64,000 nucleotides of DNA from Alopecurus myosuroides (taxonomy: Eukaryota > Streptophyta > Magnoliopsida > Poales > Poaceae): contig CM054060.1 of the NCBI GenBank assembly GCA_028641055.1, positions 317,925,344 to 317,989,343 on the forward strand, written 5' to 3'. The position numbers were made by a program, and so were the translations under genes. This document shows positions 46,191-57,310 of the stretch, piece by piece. Every line of letters begins with the position of its first letter. Within the stretch, counting starts at the first letter, position 1. The notes beneath the pieces are model-generated. The model was not told where the DNA came from and did no database searches. It saw nothing but the letters and a program-made list of their open reading frames with translations.

Positions 46191-47037
46191 TCGACGCCAC
46201 AGAGGAGGATGCCGACGGGGGCGAGGGGCGGCGTGGATGCCGACGGGACCGAGGGACGGCGGGGGACGGCGCCGCAGAGGAGGATACCGACGGGACCGAG
46301 GGACGGCGCCGCAGAGGCGAGGACGCCGACGGGACCGAGGGACGGGGGACGGAAAAAATGGGCAGCCTGGCGGCGTCGATTTCGTCCCTGCGCGCGGTCT
46401 GGAACTGAGGGATCCGGTGACGTGTATATATCCTATGACCCTTTCGTCCCGGTCGGTGGCAACAACCGGGACGAAAGCCCCTTCCGTCCCGGTTGGTGGC
46501 AACAACCGGGACGAAAGGCCCGGCTGGTCGCGCACGACGGGACCAGTGGGCCGACGCGCCAATTGTTTTAGCGCCAAAATTTGAATATCTTAAATATGCA
46601 CGTGAATAACTTTTATATACTTTCAAATTAGAAAAAAATTACAACATTAAAATTGTTTGAAATGGCGTAAATAATTCAAATCCGTTTTCTGTTTACCTAA
46701 ATAATTATTCTAACTATTCAAACTATTAACTATTTCACTATTTGCACTTAATTTAAATATAAATATCTTATATTGTTTTAAAATTAGTAATAATTACATT
46801 AAACAGAAAACAGACGCGCTAGCGCGCCGCAATGTCGCCGGAATACAAATTCTTTTATTAAAAAGAGAAAACAAACGAATACCGAGGGGGATGCGGTAAA
46901 CATTCTGTTCTGTCGTGCTCGGACGCCGCGGATGATGTTCCCGTGCACATTACTACCCGAGCTCAAAGTGAACACTGACCCAAGCATGCATGGATGAATG
47001 TGTTAAAGGGGGGTGAATGTGTTAAATACTGACCCAA
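46191..47037. repeat. CACTA internal minisatellite and AT-rich spacer
   Basis: 46200-46360 holds four to five copies of a GC-rich 'gatgccgacgggaccgagggacggcg' unit of ~35-45 bp. 46430-46530 has two 'gtcccggtyggtggcaacaaccgggac' inverted motifs. 46560-47037 is AT-rich with no recognised gene. Confidence 0.55.
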
Positions 47038-47166
47038 ATGCACGGCAGGACGTATGATGTCGAATCCGGATGTTTTCTATTTGCTCGATGAACTGAGTAT
47101 ATGATATATCAAACCTTAAGGGGGGTGTGGAACAAAACAGACGGTATCGCCATCATACAGCCCGAC
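47038..47166. repeat. 129-bp duplication flanking element C, left copy
   Basis: CACTA-internal sequence ('atgcacggcaggacg ... catcatacagcccgac') that recurs at 57311-57439 beyond element C. It ends exactly at C's LTR. Confidence 0.8.
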
Positions 47167-47659
47167 TGTCGAATCCCTGACTCGACAAGTCCCTTAGGTG
47201 AACCTATTGGGTTTCGATTAGGAGAACTCATGAGCGCTGGTGAGATCGTCGGCTAGACAGGGGGCGAGATTTACCCAGGTTCGGGGCCCTCGTAGAGGTA
47301 AAACCCTTACTCCTGCCTCTTGTCGATCTGTATTGAAGATTAGATCGGTTACAATGGTGTGCTCGATTCGAGAATAGATCTCGAGTTCAAGGCTTTTGGG
47401 TCGTGCGGTAATTGCTTGGTCCTCTCCGTGGGGGGCTCTCCTGGCCTTATATAGATGGCCAGGTCTCAAGTTCTACACGGAGAGGACTCGAACCATAGCT
47501 AGATCGGTTACAAGTTTCCTAACTTAACCCGCAAGTTAGTGCGGGTGGGCTTCAAGTGGGCCTTCCGGAGTCTTCCAAGGGCGCCTCTTCTTGGGCCTTG
47601 ACCTTGGGCCTGAGAGGGGGTGTCCTTATCCGCAGGGTCCAAGATCCATGTCTTCGTCA
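47167..47659 (-). repeat. 3' LTR of element C
   Basis: 493 bp, reading TGACGAAGACATGG from 47659 and ending GGGATTCGACA at 47167. It contains 'ctatataaggccagg' as in B and is preceded on the minus strand by the polypurine tract 'gctcgggggctac'. Confidence 0.87.
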
Positions 47660-48259
47660 GTAGCCCCCGAGCGTGTGCTCGACTGGGATTTTTCCAGTCG
47701 AGTAGACGGTCAAACCTTTCTTGATCTTTTGAAGGACTACCTTGGCAGTTATTGATTTTAAAGGGTGTGTTCCCTGTATCATGGGTCATTATGCTCGAGT
47801 ATCGAGCAACATAAGTGCATGTTTTTATGGCTTTTTTCACAGAAGGATGTGGCACAGTAGCTTGGCTCTCCCGAGAGATCAGGGCCAATTAATTGCGACT
47901 AGGGCAAAAACACTCCTGGCCTACACAGATTCGAGACCTCCGACTCGAACCCGATGAGGTGATTGTTGCGACTGGGCCGTTGTGGACTTATCGAGTCGAA
48001 CTTAACCTATAAGGGTACCCGGCGTGTCCGCTAGGATTTTTCTTCGTGTTGTTGACACGGAATTATACCGGAGGACGCAGCTTTCGAGTGCGATTCCAGG
48101 CCCAAAAGAGAGATCTTTTTGGGTCTTACCTTCATATTCGAAGAATATGGCATCCGGATGTGCCTAGTCGGCTGAACAACCCAGGTTCTTTATGATGTAA
48201 AATTATCATGTGCAGGAGAGGTAGGCTCTTCCTATCGGACCGATTTGTCTGAGCTCCAT

Positions 48260-48457
48260 ACGAAAGAAGTTTCGTGTTGGAAGAAAAAGTTAACTCCATA
48301 TGAAAGAGTTTTCATGTTCGGAATGCTGTGCCCATACGAAAGAGTTTTCGTGTATAGGGTATTTTTCTCTTGTATGAAGAGGTTTTTGCTTCATGTTTCG
48401 TTCATAGAAAAGTTGCTCTTACCCGAAGGAATTGTTGTTCGCACGAAGATATTTTCG
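48260..48457. repeat. Array of short palindromes, element C
   Basis: Perfect 6-bp stems with 4-nt loops at 48260-48275 (ACGAAA/TTTCGT), 48300-48315 (ATGAAA/TTTCAT) and 48336-48351 (ACGAAA/TTTCGT). A 6-bp stem with a 9-nt loop lies at 48374-48394 (ATGAAG/CTTCAT), and a 4-bp stem at 48444-48457. Spacing is about 36-40 bp for the first four. The array is inverse in orientation to the one in B, as expected from element orientation. It lies 300-500 bp upstream of the antisense gene's TATA box. Confidence 0.75.
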
Positions 48458-48501
48458 CGTTTGAACTTCCATTCAAAAGGTCTTGATTTCGGATGATGTA
48501 T

Positions 48502-48773
48502 GCCATGACGTCATGGCGCACTCCCCTTCTCCCGATGGGACGTGACGGAGTGGTAGCAGATGGTGGCCCACCATGTCAGCTTTTTGACCGGGAAACGAGA
48601 CGTCGTTCCCGGTTTTTACGCGAACTGCGCAGTAAATGCGCACAATCTTCTGTTAAGATCGTGGCACAAAACAGCGTTGGCCGCCCTTTCGCTTCACCTT
48701 CACACGTGGTGGCTTTGATGAGCACCACGTAGCGCATCGTACGGCTGAGACCGTGCTGCTCCGTGTATAAGTA
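48502..48773 (+). promoter_or_regulatory. Promoter of the antisense gene in element C
   Basis: A 16-bp perfect palindrome GCCATGACGTCATGGC (48502-48517) is centred on TGACGTCA, a known plant bZIP/TGA-factor target. A G-box CACGTG sits at 48703-48708 and TATAAGTA at 48766-48773. The first ATG of the antisense gene is ~100 bp downstream at 48875. The palindrome is also present in B (19589-19602), with a compensatory change one base out from the core. Confidence 0.55.
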
Positions 48774-48874
48774 CGGGTCTTAGAGTTACGGTAAAACTTT
48801 CCCAGCTCTTTGCCTTTGTCTTCTTCCTCGCGCTCATCTTCTTCCTCCTCGCGCCCGAGCTCGTGCTGCAAGCA

Positions 48875-51810
48875 ATGGCTGGCGGGAAAAAGCGCGGCGC
48901 CGCCACATCTGCGTCCGGCGAGCCTTCTGCGCAACTCGCCCCCCGCGCCGGCGACTGGCGCTCCCCTAACACCACCGCGAAAAGCATCAAGGAGATGCAG
49001 CGGGAAGGGTTGCTGCCAGCGGAGACGGAGAAGCGCGTCCGCCTCGGAAAAAAGGAAGAGGTACCCAATCCTCAATCGAACGAGCGCGTGGTCTTCGTGG
49101 ACCACGTGACTCGAGGCCTTTCCTTTCCTCTTCATCCCTTCTTCCTCGGGTTGCTGTATGTCTACGGCATACAGCTTCACAATCTTCCCCCGAACGCGGT
49201 GCAGCACATTTCGTGCTTCATCGTGTTCTGCGAGTGCTATCTCGGCATTCGCCCACATTGGGCGCTCTGGAAGGCGCTCTTCAAGGTCCGGATCTTCCGC
49301 GAGAAGCCGCGGGTAGAATCTGAGCTCGGCGAACCACTTCGCACGGGTGGCTTCGGGATCCAAGCGCGCCAGGAAAGTAGCTACTTCAACATGCATTTCA
49401 TCGACTCCGCCCAAGGCTGGCGAAAGAAGTGGTTTTATGTTGTTGATAACAGCTCGGGTGGGATTGTAGAGTTCCACCCGTTCGCTGTCCTGACGAGGCG
49501 CAAGTTCTGGGGCCACAAGATGTCAGCCGAGGAGAATCAGATCGTTTCGCCCTTACTCGCAAGAGTTGCCGCTCTACGGGATCAAACTGCGGGAGTCGTG
49601 CTCAATGGGCTGCATCTGGCGGGCATCTTCTTGAAGCGCAGGATCCAGCCTCTTCAACAGAGACCCTCCACTATGTGGGAGTACCAAGGCCCGGAAGATC
49701 CCAGCCGAGTGAGCCATGAGGAACTTTCGAATGTGGAATTCGAGAAGAAAATCGCGGCTATTACTCGACTGAAAGTGGGGGAGAAATTCACTGATTGCTC
49801 GGTTGAAGCTTTCGCCGCTTCGAATCCTCCTCCAGCTACGGTTAGTTTTTTCCTTGTTGTCTTTCGAGTTGCATCTTTCAAGTTTTGAGTCCTAGTCGAT
49901 GATATTTCTTTCTGTCTTCTCTGTCTTTGTAGAGCTTAGCTGTGGCAAACTGCTACCCGCCTGTTGCGGGAGAGGCTGCCTCAGGGCTGCTGTCGAGTCA
50001 TCAAGACGGCGCGGTTGACACCAGCGTCGCTAACTCCTCTTCGAGTTCAGAGCATGATTCTTCGGATGACGCTGAACACTCGAATGGCGCCCCTCTGAAA
50101 CGTCGTCGGGTAGATGAGGATGAAGCTACTTCTAAGGATAAATCCTTGGAAGCGTCGCCTGGTCAAGCCCCCATTTCTGCGACTCCACTTCGCTCTCTTC
50201 CTCCTTCGGCTTCGTTCCCAGTGATGACGGCCGCTTGGAACGCGGATTTGCTGGACGACGACGACGAAGATGACGAGTAAGTGCTTCTCCCTTATTTTTA
50301 GTCGAACATTTTCGCTGCTTCAACATTGATGTTTTCTGTCTTTTGCTGCAGACTGCGGACGATCAGTCCACGCAGGTACGCCCCTCCCGTTCCTCCCGAA
50401 AAGAGGAATAAGGCAAAGGATACGGGTGAAACTCCCACCGCGGGCACCGTCCAAAATTCTCCCAGAGCAGCCCCTGAAGCTGCGACTGTGGAACGTGAAG
50501 CCCCCAGCTTTGCCGCCAGGACTTCAGCTTCAAAAGAAGTGACGGACAGCTCCGCGGATCCTCTCTCCCGCGCCTCCGGGCAGGTAAACTTCGTATTCTG
50601 TCTTCAAATTTTTATCGGGTGCACGACAGTGCTCCCGATGGGAGTAGCCCCCGAGGCTGTAGTCGATGGCGTGCGATCGGCTACAGGCTCAAAGTCTTGT
50701 TCATCTCTTCTTCATAATTTCACTTTCTTCGGGTGCACGGCAGTGCTCCCGATGGGAGTAGCCCCCGAGGCTGTAGTCGATTGTAAGTAATCGGGTACAG
50801 GCTCAAATCTAATCCCTTTAACTCTTCTATCCTCATGCTTTTGCAGTCTCTCATTGACTCTCTTGCGGCGATTGGTCGCCGCGTCGTAATTGCTGAGTCG
50901 GATTGCGAGTCACTTCGGTCAGACCGTAGTCGACTCAAAACTGAGAACGACCTTCTCAAGGGTAAGTTTCATTATCTCCTTGGCTTCAGCGTATCGTCCA
51001 TTCTTGATTTTTGATCAACATCTCCTTGTAGCTCGACTTGAATTCGCGGAGTCCGAAAAGGCCAGCCTTTCTGAGCAGGTAACTGCTCGGGAGGCTGATT
51101 TGGCGGCCACCCGACAAGAGCTAGAGGCTTCTCGCATGCAATCGGAAGATTTCAGCCGACAGCTTGCGGATGCGCGGAAGGCCTTGAAGGATCTGGAGGA
51201 GGCTGGCAGTAAGGCCGATAACGACGTTGTCGCGTTCCTCCGTCCCCTCGCCGAGCGTTTCGCGGGTAAGTGTCTTGGATTCTCGCGATCTTTGATCCTT
51301 CATTCTGCTGAATCTTGCTAAGTATTATTTTCTTTGTTTATAGGTCTTCTGGACGTCCCTCTAGAGATCACTGGGCTCCAGCGGGTGGACGTGCTAACTG
51401 ACACACTTGCACAGCTTAAGAGACATTCTGATGGAATTCTCTCCCTGATTAACGATGCTTCTCAGGCGCTGGTGCAAGTGCATGGTCGCCTCGTCGCCAA
51501 CGGCACTCCTGCTCCTGCGCTAGATGATCTTCTGAAGGTCTTCTCGAAAGGCAGTCTTCTGGATGCCTTCGCAGTCGCTCAATCGGAGGCTGGCGCAAAG
51601 ACTGCGATCCAATTCGCTCTGGCGCACGGAGTCGAAGGTTTGGAGGAGGCTTACTCATCCATTCCAGTCGACCCCTCCACGGGCAAAAAGGTACGGCTCT
51701 CTCGTTTTGGCGAGCAAGCCGCCATTCTTGCTCGGAAGCTGTCTGAGATATTTGCTCGGCAGAAGGGAGGGTCGACTGCCGCTAGTGGGAGCACCAATGT
51801 AGCCTCGTAG
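48875..51810 (+). CDS. Intact spliced antisense gene of element C
   Basis: Six exons with GT-AG borders and consistent phases: 48875-49840, 49933-50276, 50352-50583, 50847-50961, 51032-51265, 51344-51810 (TAG). They give 785 codons without a stop. Residues ~75-270 (RVVFVDHVTRGLSFPLHPFF, LYVYGIQLHNLPP, FCECYLGIRPHWALWKALF) match the conserved region known as 'putative gypsy type transposon' (Transposase_28), from memory. Then come a Ser/Asp-rich linker ending in an acidic run (WNADLLDDDDEDDE, ~430), a variable region, a coiled coil (~550-630, EAGSKADNDVV) and a helical C-terminal domain (FALAHGVEGLEEAY). Transcribed opposite to pol. Antisense additional ORFs are known in plant Tat-lineage elements; biochemical role unknown. 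Confidence 0.75.
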
Positions 51811-52017
51811 TTTTTTCTTTTCCTTCCTTGAATGTAATGAACCTTGGGATGTATTCCCGTACCTTCGTTGTCCTTAATTGAAGTATTTGTCTTTGAAATT
51901 TATTCCCTTTGTTTGTGCCTTGTCTCCCGATGGGAGTAGCCCCCGAGCGTTTGTCAGATGTGCGACTAGAAATAACTCGAGTAGGGCATCTCACTTCTTT
52001 CCTTGTATTCTTCCAGG

Positions 52018-52768
52018 CTACTGTGTTTGCCGCGGAAACTTCGGGTGGACGTGGTAATCCAGTAAATCCACTTGTGGCCGCTGTTGGCACTTTTGCGGGC
52101 CTTCGTGATAAGGTCCAGGAGGGTGAGCGTAGGCTGAAAGCTCTGCGCGGGGTGGCCGATGTGGCGAAATCCAAACAGAAATTGGCGGTTGAACGCGAGC
52201 AATTTCTGATGGATGAGTTGGCTTCAGTCGCAAGGGATTTGCTATGTAAGTAGTGCAGCCCCCGTGCATTTTTCTTCCTTGTTTTCCTTAGCTGACTAAG
52301 TACGTCTGCTCTTCAGTTGTAAAACCGGATGACAGGGAAGAAAAGCAGTGGGTGGAAAACCACGTTCATCAAGAGGCTAACAGCTCAAAACCTCATGCGA
52401 ATAATTTTTGGTCTGATCGCAGTCGAGGGTTTGTGATGGCCACCTTGAAATTTCGAGTCCTCCAGGCGAGAATTCTCGTGAGTTCTTTTCACGAGGTCTT
52501 GGTTGCGATGAATGCTGCTTTTTATCCACTCGAAAGGGGTCCCGAAGACTGGAGCTATCTGCTCAGGTTGTTTGGACGTGAAGGAGAGATTCGCGCGTGC
52601 GTACGCAACCAAATGACGTGCGGCGCGGTTGTGGCCCTCTCTTTTGTCCGAATATGGCATCCTGAGATAAACTTGAACTCCGTAGCTCGGCGCCCAGATT
52701 ATGCAATCGAGGATATCGCGCCGTACTATGATGATGTACGTCCTGCAGCGGAGAAGATATCCGAATGA
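52018..52768 (+). pseudogene. Second antisense ORF of element C, frameshifted end
   Basis: Two exons: about 52018-52245 (AAETSGGRGNPVNPLVAAV ... VADVAKSKQKLAVEREQF; donor GTAAGT at 52246) and 52317-52768 (acceptor 'ctcttcag'). The second contains SSKPHANNFWSDRSRGFVMA and VVALSFVRIWHPEINLNSVA. Compared with B, the start ATG is not preserved and a 1-nt change near 52756 gives an early stop, moving the conserved C terminus out of frame. It may instead be read as further exons spliced to the 785-codon gene, since an acceptor 'ttcttccag' precedes it at 52017. Function unknown. Confidence 0.5.
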
Positions 52769-53107
52769 CCTCTGAAGAGGTAGATAGGGTCTTAGCGACT
52801 GAGAATGCTCAGCGTTTTGACTGATTGTCGGATGTAAATATCCTGTAAACTGTTTATAGTTTGTAAAAGACTGTTGTAAGGTGTGTAACCTTGTATTTGA
52901 TGATGTTTCTCTGAGATGCTTAGTTGTAGGTGTAGCCCCCGTGTGTTTTATGGGATGTGTACCTGTAACTTTTAGCATGTAATGAACTAGAAGCTTCGAT
53001 TGAATATGATGAGGAAATCATGTCTTTTTATTGCAATGACTGAGAAGTCATGTATTCGAGCTACAGGATTGGCTAGTATAGCCTTATTTTGTAAAAAACA
53101 AGTAAAC

Positions 53108-55198
53108 CTAGGGGTAGAATTTGCGGAGTTGTGCGATATTCCATGGATTGGAATAGATTCCTCCAGTCTCTGGATTCTTCAGCCCGTAGGCTCCACCTAG
53201 GATAACTTCGTGTATGATGAAGGGTCCTTCCCAGGGCGGTTCGAGCTTGTGTCCTTCCTTCTGCTTGAGCCGCAACACTAAGTCACCTACCACGAATGAT
53301 CTGTGGCGTATGCGGCGACTATGGTAGTTGCGTAGCAATTGCTGATACACTGCGGATCTCGCGAGTGCGATGTCCCGCATTTCGTCGAGTGCATCCATAT
53401 CTTCTGCAAGTGCTTTGTTGGAGGTTTCTTCGCTGTAGGCCACAACTCGTGGGGCGCTGAATCGAACTTCCTCGGGAAGGACTGCTTCTGCCCCGTATAC
53501 CATGAAAAATGGCGTGTACTTCGTTGATCGATTAGGGGTGGTGCGTAGGCTCCAAAGTACGGAGGGTAGCTCTTCTGCCCAATGTCCTACAGCGGGGTGT
53601 AGACGATCGAGTAATCGCTTCTTGATGCCAACCGAAACTAAGTCGTTGGATCTTTCGACTTGTCCATTCGTTTGCGGGTGAGCAACTGAAGCAAACTTGA
53701 AATTGATGCCTTTTTCTTCGCAAAATTGTTGTGTTTCCTTTGCTGTGAAGTTTGTACCATTGTCTGTAATGATGTCATGTGGCACACCAAATCTGCATAC
53801 AATGGAGTCGAGGAACTTGACGGCATATTGGGCGCTAGCCGAAGTTACAGGCGTAGCCTCGATCCATTTGGTAAACTTGTCGACTGCGACCAGCAAGTGT
53901 GTGTATCCACCTGGTGTGGACTTGCGTAGTGGTCCAACCATGTCTAGCCCCCATTGTGCAAAGGGCCAGGCTATTGGTATCATGTGCAGTTCCGTGGCAG
54001 GTGCGTGTGGTTTTGGTGCGAATCGCTGGCAGGCGTCGCATCGTTCGACCAAGCTTTTCGCATCGCTGGCTGCTGTTAGCCAGTAGAATCCTGCTCGAAA
54101 AGCTTTTCCCATTATTGTTTTCCAGCTAGCATGATGCCCGCAATCTCCTTGGTGTATGTCCTGGAGTAATTCCTTGCCATCTTCGGGTGCGATGCATCGC
54201 TGAAGTACTCCCGAGATGCTTTGCTTGTATAGTTCTCCATTGATCACTCGAAAAGACTTGCTGCGCCTGAGTATCTGTCGAGCCTCTCGTGGATCGGCCG
54301 GGAGCTGTTTATTGAGCAGGTAGTCGAGATATTTCTGCGTCCAGACTGGCTCGACCAGAAAAACCTGTCGTGATATATTATGAAGAAGCTCGATAATCGC
54401 GACCTGCGGGCTGACCTCTATTTCTGGCGCTGCTGGTGTTTCTTCAGCTTTCTTCAATTTGATCGATCGCTTGACCATCCGCTCGAAGTATATTCCTGGC
54501 GGTATGGGTGTGTTCGTGGAACCCATGTTTGCCAGTCTATCTGCTTCTTCGTTGCTGGATCTCGCAATGTGCCTCAGTTCACATCCTTTAAAGCTTCCTT
54601 CGAGTAGATTGTACATGTCACGATATGCGACCATGTTTCCAGCAATGGCGTCACATTCTTTCAGTGTCTGTTGTACTATGAGATTGGAATCGCCGTAGAT
54701 CATTAATCGGGTAGCTCCACAGGCAATTGCCATCTTCATCCCGTGCAACAGGGCTTCGTATTCTGCATCGTTGTTCGATGCTGGATCGTCTGGTGGAAAG
54801 TCCAGCCGCAAGACGTATTGCAGCTTGTCTCCACGAGGTGAAATAAGAACGATTCCAGCTCCCGCTCCTTCGTTTCTCTTCGATCCATCGAAGTACATTA
54901 TCCAATTGCTCGTGTATTCAGGTGGCCCGGGCGTTTGTAGCTCTGTCCATTCGCTGATGAATTCCACGAGTACTTGTGATTTAACTGCGTTGCGTCCTGC
55001 ATAGGTGATGTCCCAGGCGCCCAACTCGATGCTCCACTTAGCTATTCTTCCGGATGCCATAGGGTTGTTCATGATTGTCCCGAGTGACGCATCATTAACA
55101 CTGTAATGGCGTGTTCCTGGAAATAATGTTTGAGCTTTCGGGCCGTGAGAACAACTCCATATGCGAGCTTCTGATAATGAGGGTATCGTTGTTTGCAT
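53108..55198 (-). CDS. Element C RNase H and integrase, open frame
   Basis: 696 codons open; the first ~30 are out-of-frame relative to RT, and homology begins at NDASLGTIMNN. RNase H shows IMYFDGSKRN, AEYEALLHGM, YGDSNLIVQQ and SSNEEAD (D-E-D-D). Integrase shows the zinc finger (HQGDCGHHASW ... CDACQRF), the catalytic core GLDMVGPLRK, ITDNGTNFTAK and NGQVERSND (D-D-E), and the C-terminal VGDLVLRLKQKEGHKLEPPW region, with the stop at 53108. All catalytic residues are present. It is joined upstream to RT only through a frameshift near 55090 and lacks a 5' LTR promoter, so it is unlikely to be expressed as pol. Confidence 0.85.
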   Translation of the reverse strand: MQTTIPSLSEARIWSCSHGPKAQTLFPGTRHYSVNDASLGTIMNNPMASGRIAKWSIELGAWDITYAGRNAVKSQVLVEFISEWTELQTPGPPEYTSNWIMYFDGSKRNEGAGAGIVLISPRGDKLQYVLRLDFPPDDPASNNDAEYEALLHGMKMAIACGATRLMIYGDSNLIVQQTLKECDAIAGNMVAYRDMYNLLEGSFKGCELRHIARSSNEEADRLANMGSTNTPIPPGIYFERMVKRSIKLKKAEETPAAPEIEVSPQVAIIELLHNISRQVFLVEPVWTQKYLDYLLNKQLPADPREARQILRRSKSFRVINGELYKQSISGVLQRCIAPEDGKELLQDIHQGDCGHHASWKTIMGKAFRAGFYWLTAASDAKSLVERCDACQRFAPKPHAPATELHMIPIAWPFAQWGLDMVGPLRKSTPGGYTHLLVAVDKFTKWIEATPVTSASAQYAVKFLDSIVCRFGVPHDIITDNGTNFTAKETQQFCEEKGINFKFASVAHPQTNGQVERSNDLVSVGIKKRLLDRLHPAVGHWAEELPSVLWSLRTTPNRSTKYTPFFMVYGAEAVLPEEVRFSAPRVVAYSEETSNKALAEDMDALDEMRDIALARSAVYQQLLRNYHSRRIRHRSFVVGDLVLRLKQKEGHKLEPPWEGPFIIHEVILGGAYGLKNPETGGIYSNPWNIAQLRKFYP

Positions 55199-56339
55199 TG
55201 CGAGAGGACTTCGCTGATGTAATATACTGGTCGTTGGACCCCGTATGCTTTGCCGTCTTCAGGTCGTTCGACTACAATTGCTGTGCTGATGACCTGGTTT
55301 GTGGCGGCTAAGTATAGGAAAAGTGGCCCCCTTTCCTGCGGTGTTGCAAGGACGCGCCTGCTTTGCAACGATCGCTTCAAGTCTGCGAACGCTTGTTTAT
55401 CTTCGGGTGTCCACTCGAATTTGTCCGTCTTCTTCAGTAATTTGTAGAAGGGTAACGCTTGCTCTCCCAATCGTGCGATGAACCTGCTTAGGGCGGCTAG
55501 TCGTCCTGCGAGCTGCTGGACTCCGCGTAGATTGGTTGGCTCCTTCATAGTCAGGATGGCTTGTATTTTCTCCGGGTTGGCTTCAATGCCTCTGGCGGAT
55601 ACCAGGTACCCAAGTAGTTTTCCTGCAGGGACGCCGAAAACGCATTTGGTCGGATTGAGCTTGATCCGATATGCATTAAGGGCGTGAATGTTTCTCTGAT
55701 GTCCTCGAGGAGTGTGTCCTCTACTCGAGTTTTGATGACAATATCGTCAACGTACACCTGTACGTTCTTGCCAATGAGATTGGCGAGGCATCTTTGCATG
55801 CAGCGCTGATAAGTTGCGCCTGCGTTCTTCAGCCCGAAGGGCATTGTCGTGTAGCAGTAGACACCGTGGGGTGTGATGAATGCCGTCTTCTCTTCATCTT
55901 CCCTTTTCATTCGGATCTGATTATATCCCGAATATGCGTCCAAGAAGTAGAGGCGTTGGCAGCCTGCCGTAGAATCCACGATCTGGTCGATCCGTGGTAA
56001 AGGAAAATTGTCCTTGGGGCAGTGCTTATTCAATGACGTGTAGTCGATGCACACCCGAAGGATATCCGTGTTCTTCTTGGGGACCAACACCGGGTTTGCT
56101 AACCAGGTGGATATCTTTATCTCCCTAATGAAATTTGCGGCTAGCAATCTGTTTACTTCCTCTCCAAGCGCCTTCTGCTTGGGTTCTGAGAATCGTCGAG
56201 TCGTCTATTTGATGGGTTTGGCGTCAGGAAAAACTTCGAGTGAGTGCTCGGCAAACTCCCTGGGTATCCCTGGCATATCTGAAGGCTGCCAGGCAAAAAT
56301 TTCCCAGTACTCACGGAGGAGTTTGACGAGCGCGCCTTC
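55083..56339 (-). pseudogene. Element C reverse transcriptase, broken
   Basis: Palm and fingers are open at 56147-55551 (VLVPKKNTDILRVCIDYTSL, FLDAYSGYNQI, MPFGLKNAGATYQRCMQ, VYVDDIVIKT with catalytic YVDD). A frame change occurs after RETF near 55690. The thumb/connection frame is at 55548-55083 (MKEPTNLRGVQQLAGRLAAL ... VLTARKLKHYFQEH). The protease-RT linker upstream (56339-56150) contains two in-frame TAG codons. These defects are described, not corrected. Confidence 0.8.
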
Positions 56340-57292
56340 CTATGCTGGCGAGAGGGTTGTGGAAACCATCGCGGTCTTGGCAGAATCCGTCGGGTGCACT
56401 TGGTGCTTGCGGGTGTCGCTGTTGGCGCTGAATTCCAGTTCAGGCGCGTTTTTCTTCGTGAGGGGCATAACGGAGTGATCCGTGGTTTTTGCCAGCTCTT
56501 GGAGTTCTTCTTGCATCCCGAAAGATTTTGCGATCTCATTAAATTCTATGTCGCACTTGTCCGATTTCTGGAAGTCTCCGTCGATGGTGATCACACCGTA
56601 TTCGCCGGGTAGCTTGAGCTTCAAGTACGCGTAATGTGGTACGGCCATGAATCTGGCGAACGCTGTTCGACCAAGAATGGCGTGGTACTGTGAGGGCCAG
56701 TCGACGACTTCGAAGTCCAGGAATTCCCTTCTGTAGTTGCTTGGAGAGCCCAATACGACTTCTAGGTTGATTGTTCCGAGTGGACGGATTGCCTTGCCCG
56801 GAACTATCCCGTGGAAGGATGTTTCTGATTCCGTTAGGCCGTCCAGATTCTTGTTCATTCGACGGAGTGTGTCCGCGTAGATGATGTTAATGCCACTGCC
56901 ACCGTCCATGAATACGCGGGCCAGGTCATAATTACCAATTTGAGCTTGGATGACAAGGGCGGCATGTCCTGGTCGATAGACTCGTGGCGGATGGTCTTTC
57001 ATTGAGAACGTGATTGGCTGATCCGCCATTTTCAGGTACTCGGTTTTTGTCGGTGGTGTCTGCACTGCCATGCACAATTGCCTCGTGTTAGTCTTTTGAG
57101 CTCTGCGAGAGGGGAATACCTTCTGTATCATCGCGAGTTGTCCTGCCGGGTTCGGGTATGCATTGGCTCCATTGTTTTGTGGTGGTGGCGCAGGTAGTGC
57201 GGCTAGCACCATGTTTGGATTCGCCGGTGGAGGTGGAGGTGGTGGCGGCTGGAATTGTTGTCCTCCTCCTGGCAGCGGCGGGTAGTTTTGGG
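56340..57292 (-). pseudogene. Element C gag tail and protease, 5'-truncated
   Basis: It retains the proline-rich linker (GGGQQFQPPPPPPPPANPN), the MIQKVFPSRRAQKTNTRQL stretch and the protease with RVFMDGGSGINIIYADTL and VVDWPSQYHAILGRTAFARF. The frame closes at a stop by 56340. The capsid part present in B is absent: the sequence switches to CACTA-internal DNA near 57292-57300, where a fortuitous ATG (57305) opens the frame. Confidence 0.78.
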
Positions 57293-57310
57293 TGGATATA
57301 TGCATACTAA

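Larger units (their letters stand above)
47167..57300 (-). mobile_element. LTR retrotransposon C, 5'-truncated sister of element B
   Basis: Minus-strand order: gag tail plus protease (57292-56340), RT (to about 55083), RNase H-integrase (55198-53108), a block of plus-strand antisense genes (48875-52768), palindrome array, polypurine tract (47670-47660) and 3' LTR (47659-47167). The 5' LTR, primer-binding region and N-terminal gag are missing. Homology to B stops near 57292. Pol is better preserved than in B, and the main antisense gene is intact. It lies inside the CACTA element. Confidence 0.87.

Noticed and set aside
45358..46577. Gly/Arg/Pro-rich ORFs on both strands upstream of the CACTA gene
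   Set aside because: They come from GC-rich minisatellite units and cross the hAT MITE; no conserved motif.
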